Below are positions 1 through 8,355 of a DNA stretch of 64,000 bases, piece after piece. Source of the DNA: UBA5972 sp964567685. GTDB taxonomy: Bacteria > Pseudomonadota > Alphaproteobacteria > Rhodobacterales > Rhodobacteraceae. Where the stretch lies: NCBI GenBank assembly GCA_964567685.1, contig CAZMNO010000012.1, positions 1-64,000 on the forward strand, read 5' to 3'. Under the pieces are notes generated by a model that saw only the letters and a program-made list of their open reading frames with translations, searched no databases and was not told where the DNA came from. Position 1 is the stretch's first letter. Each line of letters opens with the position of its first letter. The translations under genes were made by a program, and so were the position numbers.

Positions 1-1077
<1,077 letters not shown>

Positions 1078-1165
1078 AAACTCAGCTTGACCCGCTGGAA
1101 GTAATTCTCCGGATGAGCCGGGACCAAACCTCCGCCCTGAACACGCAGATATTCCGGTTGGGCAG

Positions 1166-2068
1166 ATGTCAGACTGGCTGATTTCCATCGAGGGCACCGA
1201 GGCCGGACATCGGCTTGCCCTGATGCTGGCGCTCCTTGCCGCGGTGTTGCACGCCTCATTCGGAGCATTGCAGAAGGGGCGGCACGACCCTTGGCTTTCA
1301 CGCGGGGCAATTGATGCATCCTATACGCTCATGGCGCTGCCATTCGCCCTGTTCGTCGTGCCCTGGCCTGAACCTTTCATGTGGCCGATCTTTGCCGGAG
1401 CCTGGCTTATTCACACGATCTATAAACTGCTTCAGGCAGCCGCTTACACCCGCGGAGACTACACCGTCGTCTACCCGGTGGTGCGCGGCACCGGCCCTTT
1501 GGTCACGGTGATTGCTGCGGGTGTGGTTTTTTCGGAAACCTACGGTCCGGTTCAATGGTTGGGCGTTCTGGTTCTGACGCTGGGGATATTCGGCCTTGCA
1601 GGCTATAATCTGCGCACCTCCAGAATGGATCACGCCCTGTTGCTCAGCGCACTGGGTCTGGCGCTGCTGACCGGCGTGATGGTCGCGGCATATACCACCT
1701 ATGACGCTTACGGCATCCGCGCAACGGCTGATCCGTTCACCTTTCTGGCGTGGTTCTTTGTCGTTGACGGGCTCGTCTTTCCAGTGATTGCGGCTAGACG
1801 TTGGAAGCGGCTGGAAGCACCGCCCGCGCTGGCGCCGCTGGCTCTCAGGGGGGTATCAGGCGGCCTCATCGCCTTTTTCAGCTTCGGCGCCATCATGATG
1901 GCCACAAGGCTCGATAAGGTGGGCGAAGCTGCAGTTCTGCGCGAAACTTCAACCGTGTTTGCCGCTCTGATCGGCTGGCTGTTTTTGAAGGAAACCGTGG
2001 GGATGCGCCGGGCTGCTCTCATGAGTTTGATTGCATTGGGTGCGGTTTTGGTGGAATTCGGTGGATAA
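1166..2068 (+). CDS. EamA/DMT-family transporter, 10 membrane helices
   Basis: A 300-residue integral membrane protein of the drug/metabolite transporter superfamily. The hydrophobic profile gives about ten helices in two repeats; the second ends with the typical ETSTVFAALIGWLFLKE signature of the last EamA repeat. Such proteins export or import small metabolites, and the substrate cannot be read from sequence. The ATG at 1166 begins MSDWLISIEG; the ribosome-binding site is weak. It lies between ftsY and yciB, and the three genes probably form one transcription unit (spacings of about 90 and 9 bases). Confidence 0.85.
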   Translation: MSDWLISIEGTEAGHRLALMLALLAAVLHASFGALQKGRHDPWLSRGAIDASYTLMALPFALFVVPWPEPFMWPIFAGAWLIHTIYKLLQAAAYTRGDYTVVYPVVRGTGPLVTVIAAGVVFSETYGPVQWLGVLVLTLGIFGLAGYNLRTSRMDHALLLSALGLALLTGVMVAAYTTYDAYGIRATADPFTFLAWFFVVDGLVFPVIAARRWKRLEAPPALAPLALRGVSGGLIAFFSFGAIMMATRLDKVGEAAVLRETSTVFAALIGWLFLKETVGMRRAALMSLIALGAVLVEFGG

Positions 2069-2077
2069 GGGCATTAA

Positions 2078-2701
2078 GTGAGCGGAATGACTGAAACAAA
2101 GAAAATCAACACTTGGCTGAAACTGACCCTGGAACTGGGGCCAATCATTCTTTTTTTCGCCAGTTATTCCCGCATCAAGGATCAGGATTTCCAGATCCTT
2201 GGCACCACTTATGAAGGCTTCATCGTTGCCACAGCCGCCTTCATTCCGTTGATCCTGATCTCAACGGGCATCTTGTGGAAACTGACCGGAAAGCTGTCGC
2301 GGATGCAGCTGATGACTGCCGTTCTGGTGGTCGTGTTCGGCGGGCTTGGTATCTGGTTCAACGATGACAGTTTCTTCAAGATGAAGCCGACGATCCTTTA
2401 CGTGATGTTTGCCGGCGTGTTGGGCTTTGGTCTGATGCGCGGCGAAAGCTATTTGCAATATGTGATGGATGAGGCGATGCCGCTGGAACGCGACGGCTGG
2501 ATGATTTTCACCCGCCGCATGGCCCTGTTCTTCGCTGCTCTGGCAGTAACCAACGAGTTTGTCTGGCGCACCATGTCAACCGATGCCTGGGTCAATTTCA
2601 AAACCTTCGGACTGACCGGCGCGATGTTCGTCTTTTTCATGACCCAGATGAAACTGTTCCAGAAATACGCCATCGAAGAAACAGCGAGCGACAAAAGCTG
2701 A
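2078..2701 (+). CDS. yciB: Inner-membrane septation protein YciB/IspA family
   Basis: A 207-residue protein with five to six membrane segments. The opening LTLELGPIILFF, the segment GIWFNDDSFFKMKPT and RRMALFFAALAVTNEFVWR are hallmarks of the YciB (intracellular septation protein A) family, a membrane protein linked to envelope synthesis and division. GTG at 2078 is preferred because a TAAGGG stretch sits about seven bases upstream; an ATG at 2087 would shorten the protein by three residues. It follows the EamA gene by nine bases, so the two are probably co-transcribed with ftsY. Confidence 0.9.
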   Translation: MSGMTETKKINTWLKLTLELGPIILFFASYSRIKDQDFQILGTTYEGFIVATAAFIPLILISTGILWKLTGKLSRMQLMTAVLVVVFGGLGIWFNDDSFFKMKPTILYVMFAGVLGFGLMRGESYLQYVMDEAMPLERDGWMIFTRRMALFFAALAVTNEFVWRTMSTDAWVNFKTFGLTGAMFVFFMTQMKLFQKYAIEETASDKS

Positions 2702-2806
2702 CGCGACGACAGGCCCGGCTTGACCAAAGGTCGTTGTTGCAGCCGCCCGAATTTTCCAGCAAGTGCAACTCTTACACCGGTTCGGTGCAAAAGTTAGGTT
2801 CCTTTG

Positions 2807-3103
2807 ATGTGCGTAGTTGAAGAATTTGTTGAGTTCCTGAAACATCGGGCCAAGGGTGCGATCTCCGGCACAGCCAAGTTGGTGATCACCGGCGAAGGCT
2901 CGGTCATGCTGGATGAAACCGGTGCGCGTGAAGGCGATGGCGAAGCCGATGTCACCCTTCTGGCGTCACAGGACGTGTTTCGCAATATTCTGGATGGGTC
3001 TCAGAACCCGATGATGGCCTATATGTCGGGCAAGCTGAAAGTTGACGGAAGTACCACCCGGGCGTTGAAAGTGAGCGCGATTCTGACCAGCGATAAAGCC
3101 TGA
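2807..3103 (+). CDS. SCP2 sterol-binding domain protein
   Basis: A 98-residue soluble protein made of a single SCP2-like lipid-binding domain. Typical features are the KGAISGTAKLVITGEG strand region, DVTLLASQDVFRNILDG and the ending NPMMAYMSGKLKVDGS...ALK, the conserved C-terminal part of bacterial SCP2 proteins. These bind hydrophobic ligands in a tunnel; the ligand is unknown. The ATG at 2807 is chosen over the adjacent TTG at 2804. It lies 105 bases after yciB on the same strand and points towards the minus-strand ArsR gene, whose stop is eight bases away. Confidence 0.85.
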   Translation: MCVVEEFVEFLKHRAKGAISGTAKLVITGEGSVMLDETGAREGDGEADVTLLASQDVFRNILDGSQNPMMAYMSGKLKVDGSTTRALKVSAILTSDKA

Positions 3104-3111
3104 AATGCGCG

Positions 3112-3390
3112 CTACACACCTGCCAGCAGTAACTTGATCTGCGGGCGGGCGCTCTCTGACAGCGTATAGATAACGCGTCGGCCTTCAGAGCGATTGCGAA
3201 GAATACCCAATTGGCTCAGGAGCGCCAGATCGTTTGATACCGCAGGCTGGCTCCGGCTCAGGGAGTTTTTCAGTTGGGTGACCGTGCGCTCACCGCAAGT
3301 CAGCTCGGATAAGATGCGTAACCGGCAGGGATTGGCCAGAAGTTTCAGGGCCTTGACCAATCTGGCAGCACAAAGTGCCCGTTCTTCCAT
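3112..3390 (-). CDS. ArsR/SmtB-type winged-helix repressor (small)
   Basis: A 92-residue DNA-binding protein. The core LKLLANPCRLRILSEL, then TVTQLKNSLSRSQPAVSNDLALLSQLGILRNRSEGRRVIYTL, is the ArsR winged helix with recognition helix SQPAVSNDL. Cysteines occur at ALCAA, NPCRL and LTCGE. The LTCGE cysteine sits where persulfide-sensing BigR/SqrR relatives carry one of two thiols, but no second C-terminal cysteine is present, so thiol sensing is only a possibility. The ATG at 3390 gives a normal-length protein; the frame stays open to a TTG at 3531, but that extension looks non-coding. It lies downstream of the DsrE and PhnD/LuxR genes on the same strand, suggesting a shared regulatory module. 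Confidence 0.8.
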   Translation of the reverse strand: MEERALCAARLVKALKLLANPCRLRILSELTCGERTVTQLKNSLSRSQPAVSNDLALLSQLGILRNRSEGRRVIYTLSESARPQIKLLLAGV

Positions 3391-3517
3391 GCTCAGATCA
3401 CCGAAACTTTTACCGATATTCAGATACTCGGGATATGATCTATTGCCGAACTTGGCGCTGGTTGACTGAACGATGGCCACTATCTGCTCACTTTCGATTG
3501 AGAATTGCCTTTTTTTT

Positions 3518-3564
3518 GCAACCCGCCCCAAGGGAGAGCATTTGTTACGGGGCGGGTGCTTTTT
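3518..3564 (+). terminator. Strong hairpin between ArsR and DsrE genes
   Basis: ACCCGCCCC (3521-3529) pairs perfectly with GGGGCGGGT (3549-3557), and flanking GC/GC extends the stem beyond a bulged A. On the plus strand the right arm is followed by GCTTTTT, the form of an intrinsic terminator; on the minus strand the hairpin is followed by an A run instead. It separates dsrE-like from arsR-like on the minus strand, so it may dampen readthrough or stabilise the upstream transcript. The only plus-strand gene it could terminate is the SCP2 gene. Confidence 0.55.
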
Positions 3565-3570
3565 ACAGAA

Positions 3571-4005
3571 TTACGGGCGCACGTAGGCGTAGCCCTCTTC
3601 CTGCAGTTCCACCAGTCGAACGACGCCTGAGGTGACCATCGTCGCCTCTTCCATGAGTGGAATTTCCTTGCCGGCTTTCTGGCTCATCTTGCGATGTGTA
3701 TTGCCGCAAGCCGCAAATGACAGACTTTCCATCTCAAGCGACATTGTGGTGATACGGTCGCTGACCTCGCTTTTTCCGGGGATGTACATGGTCAGCCCCG
3801 GTCCGTAGGCAACCAGTTCAATCACAGCTGTATCGCCTTGGGATTCATAGTACTTGGTCACGTTGACCACGTTGTTGAGAGCCATGTTCTGAACTTTGGG
3901 ATCAGCCTCATCCACATGAAAAACAATGTAGTGAGTTTTTCCCTCGGCCAATGCCATTTGCCCTGCAAACAACAGAACCATCAGGATAGCGAACAGTTTC
4001 TTCAT
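3571..4005 (-). CDS. Secreted DsrE-family sulfur-relay-like protein
   Basis: A 144-residue DsrE-fold protein with an N-terminal signal peptide (MKKLFAILMVLLFAGQMALA). The mature part starts THYIVFHVDEADPKVQNMALNN and contains ELVAYGPGLTMYIPG and FAACGNTHRKMSQKAG, where the lone cysteine of the ACGNT motif is the position that carries sulfur in DsrE/TusD relatives. This sequence is predicted to be exported. The ATG at 4005 is chosen because GGGAGG lies six bases upstream; an upstream start would add ten residues before the signal peptide. The gene follows the LuxR-type regulator by about 120 bases. Sulfur transfer is inferred from the fold family only. Confidence 0.82.
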   Translation of the reverse strand: MKKLFAILMVLLFAGQMALAEGKTHYIVFHVDEADPKVQNMALNNVVNVTKYYESQGDTAVIELVAYGPGLTMYIPGKSEVSDRITTMSLEMESLSFAACGNTHRKMSQKAGKEIPLMEEATMVTSGVVRLVELQEEGYAYVRP

Positions 4006-4123
4006 TGGTAACCTCCCGTAAACTTGGCCCGTCATGCAGACCTTCTAAAGCGTCCCACGCCGCAGGCGGGCGCGTCTACTCGGAGGACTCTGTGATTTTT
4101 GCCAGAAAAACCCGGGGAAAACC

Positions 4124-4543
4124 CTAGGTTGCCATCGCCACAAGCTGGCTGGAGGTTCTTGCGCCGTATTTCTTCAAAAGGTTCGCGCGGTGGAATTCGA
4201 CCGTTTTCGGACTGATCCCAAGGGTCTTGGCGATTTCCTTGGTGGAGTTCCCGGCCGAGATCAGTTCCAGAATTTCACGTTCACGCTTGGTGATCTGGAT
4301 GTCCGGGTCAGATGGTTGTGCGGTTGGATATTTATCCGACCGTGCCATTCGGGCGCGCCGCGCTCGCAAGCGGACAATAATTACTCCCCAAACCAGAAGA
4401 ACAGCGACAAGGAAGACCCCGCCCATGACATAGCTTGGCTGGGTCGTGGTTGCTTCCGGCAGGCCTGCTACACGATTGCTGTAGGCCACCGCCAGCTCTT
4501 CGACTGCATGATAAGGCAGAGGGGCCGACCAGGTATCGGTCAT
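4124..4543 (-). CDS. Membrane-anchored LuxR-type regulator, C-terminal half of a split sensor
   Basis: A 139-residue reading frame: residues 1-37 predicted periplasmic, one membrane helix (about 38-58), a basic stretch RLRARRARMAR at the cytoplasmic side, then a GerE/LuxR helix-turn-helix (83-139: TKREREILELISAGNSTKEIA, GISPKTVEFHRANLLKKYGA). The first residues, TWSAPLPYHAVEELAVAY, match the tail that normally ends a PhnD-like sensor domain. The ORF is in the same frame as the PhnD-like ORF just upstream, separated only by TAA and two codons. I read it as the second half of a single PhnD-TM-LuxR protein. It could still be made separately by re-initiation at the ATG nine bases after the TAA begins. 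No receiver domain is present. Confidence 0.85.
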   Translation of the reverse strand: MTDTWSAPLPYHAVEELAVAYSNRVAGLPEATTTQPSYVMGGVFLVAVLLVWGVIIVRLRARRARMARSDKYPTAQPSDPDIQITKREREILELISAGNSTKEIAKTLGISPKTVEFHRANLLKKYGARTSSQLVAMAT

Positions 4544-4549
4544 TCCGCT

Positions 4550-5359
4550 TTACCGGGCCAGATCACTGCTGGCTGACAGCAGGAGGGCGGTCGCAACGCT
4601 GTCGCGCAGATCGGCCTTGGTCGTGTTGAACGCGGCAAAGGGCCATTCAGGATAAAGGCGCGTGCTGGTTCGGTCAGGATGGGTATAGGTGACGCTTGAA
4701 TTCAGAAAGACCAGCGCTTCCGATGCGATTTGACCTTCGGCAATGAATTCTTCAACAAGTCCGCTGCGCACAATCCCGACATCGGCCTCGCCCCTGATCA
4801 CCTGCCAGACGATCTGATCCATCGGGAAGCCGACGAATTTCAATTCGCTGGTGTCGGTGAACAGATCGATCCCGACATTGTCAAATTCGCGCCACGCTGT
4901 CTGAAAGCCGCCAAAAGCGTTGCGGTCGATCGCCGCAACAATCTTGCCCTTTGCCTGCTGTAAATGTGTGATGCCTGAATCCGCGCGTGCAATGATGGCA
5001 CTGCCAAACTCGCTGGCATAGGAACCGTCTGATTTCAACTGACGCCGCGAAGCAATCACGCTCATCAGGTATTTCTGGTTCAGATCAACAAAATGCCCGG
5101 GATTGGTCAGCAGAAAATCTAGTTCGCCGTTTTCGATCTTGGTGCTGGCTGAGCTTAGGGTGATTGGGACGATTTCAAAAGTCCAGCCGGGAACCGTGTC
5201 GTCAAGATATTGTTTGAGCCCGATCCATTTCTGCCCAACCTTGTCTGTTCCTCGATAGGCCAATACGCCGATACGCGCAGTCTCCACGGTCTGAGCCGTG
5301 GCGGCGCTAGCGGTTGCGACAAGCAAAAAGGTCAGTAGGCGCAGCAGATTACGGATCAT
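4550..5359 (-). CDS. PhnD-like periplasmic ligand-binding domain, N-terminal half of a split sensor
   Basis: A 269-residue protein with a signal peptide (residues 1-22, ending ATAQ) and a periplasmic binding domain of the PhnD/TtrS sensor type: RIGVLAYRGTDKVGQKWIGLKQYLD, then ENGELDFLLTNPGHFVDLNQKY and GEADVGIVRSGLVEE. The LTNPGHFV segment is typical of PhnD domains attached to sensor kinases rather than of free ABC-transporter binding proteins. AGGGGAGT lies eight bases before the ATG. The ORF ends at TAA (4550-4552) after SSDLAR, about 20 residues short of the usual domain end, and those residues appear in the next ORF in the same frame. No permease or ATPase gene adjoins it, which argues for sensing rather than uptake. 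Confidence 0.87.
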   Translation of the reverse strand: MIRNLLRLLTFLLVATASAATAQTVETARIGVLAYRGTDKVGQKWIGLKQYLDDTVPGWTFEIVPITLSSASTKIENGELDFLLTNPGHFVDLNQKYLMSVIASRRQLKSDGSYASEFGSAIIARADSGITHLQQAKGKIVAAIDRNAFGGFQTAWREFDNVGIDLFTDTSELKFVGFPMDQIVWQVIRGEADVGIVRSGLVEEFIAEGQIASEALVFLNSSVTYTHPDRTSTRLYPEWPFAAFNTTKADLRDSVATALLLSASSDLAR

Positions 5360-5427
5360 TCCGACTCCCCTGATACCATTCTACCCGATTAACCGGGAGC
5401 GAAGCAAATGGGCGTGGACGATAGCAA

Positions 5428-6138
5428 CTAGCGGGCTTTCTGCCCAAACAGCACCGATTGTGCGGACTTATTGTCCTGAATGTTGGCGCGCATCTCCTTG
5501 GCTACCGCTCGCCCCTTGGCTACGGCAGGGCGCGCATAGCAGCGGTCAAGCCAAGCGTTCATGTGGGGAAACTCGGCAATATCCTGTTCCTGTCCCTCCC
5601 AAAGGCAGGCCCAGGGCCAGATCGCCATATCGGCAATAGAAAAGAAGTCACCTGCTACAAACTCCCGATCCGCGAGGCGTTTGTTGAGCACACCATAAAG
5701 TCGGTTCACCTCGTTGCGGTAACGATCCTTGGCATAGGGCAGGTTGTTGGGCGGATCCATCGCTGGGGCGTATTTGAGGAAATGATGCGCTTGTCCCGCC
5801 ATCGGCCCAAGACCGCCCATCTGCCACATCAACCATTGGTCTACCTCGATCCGCTCGCGCTCATTCGCGCCGCAGAACATGCCGGTCTTTCGCGCCAGAT
5901 ACTGCAGAATCGCACCGCTTTCAAAGATCGAGATCGGGCCCCCATCCGGCCCATCCGGATCAATAATTGCTGGCATGCGGTTATTCGGAGCAATTTTCAG
6001 GAAATCCGGCTCAAACTGTTCACCAGCGCCAATATTCACCAGATTGAGGTTGTATGGCAGGGCCATCTCTTCCAGTGCGATGGTGACTTTCCAGCCATTC
6101 GGTGTTGGCCAATAAAACAGTTCGATTGCTGCGCTCAC
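5428..6138 (-). CDS. Glutathione S-transferase family protein (YfcG/YghU-like)
   Basis: A 236-residue two-domain protein. The N-terminal thioredoxin-like half (IELFYWPTPNGWKVTIALEEM, NNRMPAIIDPDG, SIFESGAILQYLA) has the glutathione-binding Glu-Ser pair. The helical C-terminal half contains FFSIADMAIWPW. The TPNGWKV motif, without a catalytic Tyr or Cys at the usual spot, is characteristic of YfcG/YghU-type (nu-class) enzymes, which act as disulfide-bond reductases. GTG at 6138 is chosen because GAGGGAG lies eight bases upstream; the in-frame ATG at 6195 would add a non-homologous 19-residue tail. It is divergent from the metZ riboswitch region. Confidence 0.88.
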   Translation of the reverse strand: MSAAIELFYWPTPNGWKVTIALEEMALPYNLNLVNIGAGEQFEPDFLKIAPNNRMPAIIDPDGPDGGPISIFESGAILQYLARKTGMFCGANERERIEVDQWLMWQMGGLGPMAGQAHHFLKYAPAMDPPNNLPYAKDRYRNEVNRLYGVLNKRLADREFVAGDFFSIADMAIWPWACLWEGQEQDIAEFPHMNAWLDRCYARPAVAKGRAVAKEMRANIQDNKSAQSVLFGQKAR

Positions 6139-6211
6139 TTCTGTGCTCCCTCTTGTTCCTAGCGCGAATATTGGATGCCTTCGCCGCCTCTGCAAGCCCC
6201 AACACGGATTG

Positions 6212-6240
6212 TTGACGCTGCGAGCGGAATAAACTAAGCA
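6212..6240 (+). promoter_or_regulatory. Possible sigma-70 promoter of metZ
   Basis: TTGACG (6212-6217) is a good -35 element ahead of the riboswitch, and an A/T-rich stretch AATAAACTAAGCA follows at the -10 distance (candidates TAAGCA at 17-base spacing or ACTAAG at 15). Transcription would then start just before the aptamer at about 6246. The -10 match is poor, so this is tentative. Confidence 0.4.
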
Positions 6241-6245
6241 GCAGG

Positions 6246-6300
6246 GCGTGGCGATTTGTTACCGGATTGTGGGCCACTTTAAACATTTCCACTAAAGAGG
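6246..6300 (+). promoter_or_regulatory. SAM-II riboswitch aptamer upstream of metZ
   Basis: The leader matches the SAM-II (metA-type) consensus of alphaproteobacteria. P1 is GTGGC (6248-6252) paired with GCCAC (6273-6277). The loop begins GATTTG and continues ACCGG. After P1 come TTTAAA (6278-6283) and ACTAAAGAGG (6291-6300), the conserved 3' strand that folds back into the loop to form the pseudoknot. S-adenosylmethionine binding should fold the aptamer and reduce expression of the downstream methionine gene. The position just ahead of metZ, with a terminator between, is the usual context. Confidence 0.9.
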
Positions 6301-6310
6301 TCGCGGAGAG

Positions 6311-6345
6311 AAACCCCCGATCGCATTGCGGTAAGGGGTTTTTTT
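6311..6345 (+). terminator. Riboswitch-linked intrinsic terminator (attenuator)
   Basis: AAACCCC (6311-6317) pairs with GGGGTTT (6335-6341), and the T run extends to 6345. It lies between the SAM-II aptamer and the metZ start codon, so it can act as the expression platform: transcription stops here when S-adenosylmethionine is bound. The metZ ribosome-binding site lies beyond the T run. Confidence 0.85.
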
Positions 6346-6374
6346 GTGCCGACCGCGCATTATGGAGAGACGCG

Positions 6375-7556
6375 ATGAGCGAAAACTGGAAAGCCAAAAC
6401 CAAACTGGTCCATTCTGGCACCAGGCGAAGCCAGTATAACGAGGTGAGCGAGGCGATATTCCTGACCCAGGGGTTCGTCTATGACAGTGCCGAACAGGCC
6501 GAAGCCCGGTTCATTGAAAGCGGCGACGATGAGTTCATCTATGCCCGCTATGGCAACCCGACCGTGCGCATGTTCGAAGAACGCATCGCCGCCCTTGAGG
6601 GGGCCGAGGATGCCTTTGCGACGGCCTCTGGCATGGCGGCGGTCAACGGGGCGTTGTTTTCGGCCCTGAAAGCAGGGGATCACATCGTGTCGGCGAAAGC
6701 GTTGTTTGGCTCCTGCCTCTTCATCGTTGAAAACCTGCTGCCGGCCTTCGGAGTTGAGGTCACCTTTGTTGACGGCACCGACCTTGATCAATGGCGCGCA
6801 GCGGTGCGGCCTGACACAAAGCTCTGTTTCCTTGAGGCGATTTCCAATCCCACTCTGGAAGTGATCGACATTTCAGGAGTCGCCGAGATCACCCATGCAG
6901 CGGGTGCCTTGCTGGTGGTTGACAATGTCTTTGCCACGCCGGTTTTCCAGCGCTCGCTGGACCTTGGCGCGGATGTCGTCATTTATTCGGCCACCAAACA
7001 TATCGACGGGCAGGGCCGTTGTCTTGGCGGCGTGGTTCTGGGCAGCCGCGATTTTATCCGTTCAACCCTTGAGCCCTATCTCAAACATACCGGCGGCGCG
7101 CTCAGCCCGTTCAATGCCTGGGTGCTGCTCAAGGGGCTGGAAACACTGGCCCTCAGATGTGATTCACAAGGCGATACCGCGCTGGTGCTGGCTGAAACCC
7201 TTGATGGAGATGCAAAACTCGAGCGCGCGATCTATCCTTTTCTTGCCAATCACCCGCAATATGATCTGGCCAAATCACAAATGACAAAGGGCGGCACCGT
7301 CGTTTCGCTTGATATCAAAGGCGGCAAAGAGGCGGCTTTTCGCTTTCTCAACGCGCTTGAAATCATCAAGATTTCGAATAATCTTGGAGACGCCAAATCG
7401 CTGGTGACACACCCGTCAACAACCACCCATCAGCGGCTGACACCAGAGCAGCGGGCGGAGTTGGGAATCAGTGGCGGTCTGGTACGGCTATCAATCGGGC
7501 TGGAGGATGCCGAAGACCTGCTTGGAGATATTCGCAGGGGTTTGGCTGCAGTTTAG
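6375..7556 (+). CDS. metZ: O-succinylhomoserine sulfhydrylase
   Basis: A 393-residue PLP-dependent Cys/Met-metabolism enzyme that condenses activated homoserine with sulfide to give homocysteine. Visible are YARYGNPTVRMFEERIAALEGAE, SGMAA, DNVFATPVFQRSL and the PLP lysine in YSATKHIDGQGR; the C-terminus ends with VRLSIGLEDAEDLLGDI. The ATG at 6375 has GGAGAG five bases upstream. An in-frame TTG at 6267 would start inside the riboswitch and is rejected. MetZ is favoured over cystathionine gamma-synthase because of the SAM-II context and overall resemblance. It is regulated by the SAM-II element and attenuator. Confidence 0.92.
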   Translation: MSENWKAKTKLVHSGTRRSQYNEVSEAIFLTQGFVYDSAEQAEARFIESGDDEFIYARYGNPTVRMFEERIAALEGAEDAFATASGMAAVNGALFSALKAGDHIVSAKALFGSCLFIVENLLPAFGVEVTFVDGTDLDQWRAAVRPDTKLCFLEAISNPTLEVIDISGVAEITHAAGALLVVDNVFATPVFQRSLDLGADVVIYSATKHIDGQGRCLGGVVLGSRDFIRSTLEPYLKHTGGALSPFNAWVLLKGLETLALRCDSQGDTALVLAETLDGDAKLERAIYPFLANHPQYDLAKSQMTKGGTVVSLDIKGGKEAAFRFLNALEIIKISNNLGDAKSLVTHPSTTTHQRLTPEQRAELGISGGLVRLSIGLEDAEDLLGDIRRGLAAV

Positions 7557-7716
7557 CAACTCAAGGTAGAGGGATTTACAACTTAATAACCTTTTAGTAG
7601 GCTGAGATTCGGGGTGTTTCCGAAACCACACCAAAAGGGGTCGCATTTGGCACTGGTAATATAAGACAACACACGCCAAATATGCGCATGAAACGGTGAA
7701 ACCGAAGGGGTAATCC

Positions 7717-8355
7717 ATGAATATTCATGACCCGGCAATTGAAACCGAACGGGATGACAAGCATTTTGTGGTCCGTCCAACCCGCGCGCAAGCCGAAGAA
7801 GCCGTGCGAACCCTCCTGCGCTGGGCAGGCGATGATCCAGACCGCGAAGGGCTGCTTGATACGCCCGCACGCGTGACAAAAGCCTATGGCGACTGGTTCC
7901 GTGGCTATGACGAAGACCCCGCCGCCATGTTGCAGCGCACCTTTGAAGAGGTTGAGGGCTACGACGAAATGGTGGTTCTGCGCGATATCCGCTATGAAAG
8001 CTATTGCGAACACCACATGGCCCCGATCATCGGCAAGGCGCATGTGGGCTATCTGCCGACGGATCGAGTTGTCGGAATTTCCAAACTGGCACGTGTGGTT
8101 GATGCCTATGCCAAACGTCTTCAGGTGCAGGAAAAGATGAACGCGCAGATCGCCAACACGCTGCATGACGTGCTGAAACCGCGAGGTGTTGCTGTTGTTC
8201 TGGAAGGCGAACATCACTGCATGTCAACCCGCGGTGTGCACAAGCCCGGCGTTTCGATGGTGACTTCGACGATGACCGGCGAGTTCAAGATCGACCGCGC
8301 GATGCGGCGTGAATTCATGGATATCATCGGCAACCCGACGAACCGGGCAAGCTGA
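7717..8355 (+). CDS. folE: GTP cyclohydrolase I
   Basis: A 212-residue enzyme converting GTP to 7,8-dihydroneopterin triphosphate, the first step to folate and also the entry to queuosine. Signatures are TPARVTKAY, the zinc/catalytic ESYCEHHMAPIIGKAHVGY, VVGISKLARVVD and GEHHCMSTRGV. GAAGGGG precedes the ATG. A 160-base leader without an ORF separates it from metZ. Downstream come two stable hairpins, the second with a T run. Other folate genes (folB, folP) and two queuosine genes (queA, tgt) lie elsewhere in this window. Confidence 0.97.
   Translation: MNIHDPAIETERDDKHFVVRPTRAQAEEAVRTLLRWAGDDPDREGLLDTPARVTKAYGDWFRGYDEDPAAMLQRTFEEVEGYDEMVVLRDIRYESYCEHHMAPIIGKAHVGYLPTDRVVGISKLARVVDAYAKRLQVQEKMNAQIANTLHDVLKPRGVAVVLEGEHHCMSTRGVHKPGVSMVTSTMTGEFKIDRAMRREFMDIIGNPTNRAS

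Noticed and set aside
3391..3531. 47-residue N-terminal extension of the ArsR-type protein
   Set aside because: It begins at TTG inside the hairpin 3518-3564 and has no ArsR similarity; the ATG at 3390 gives a normal length.
6267..6374. In-frame N-terminal extension of metZ from TTG 6267
   Set aside because: It would start within the SAM-II aptamer and run through the terminator; ATG 6375 has its own Shine-Dalgarno and the family N-terminus.
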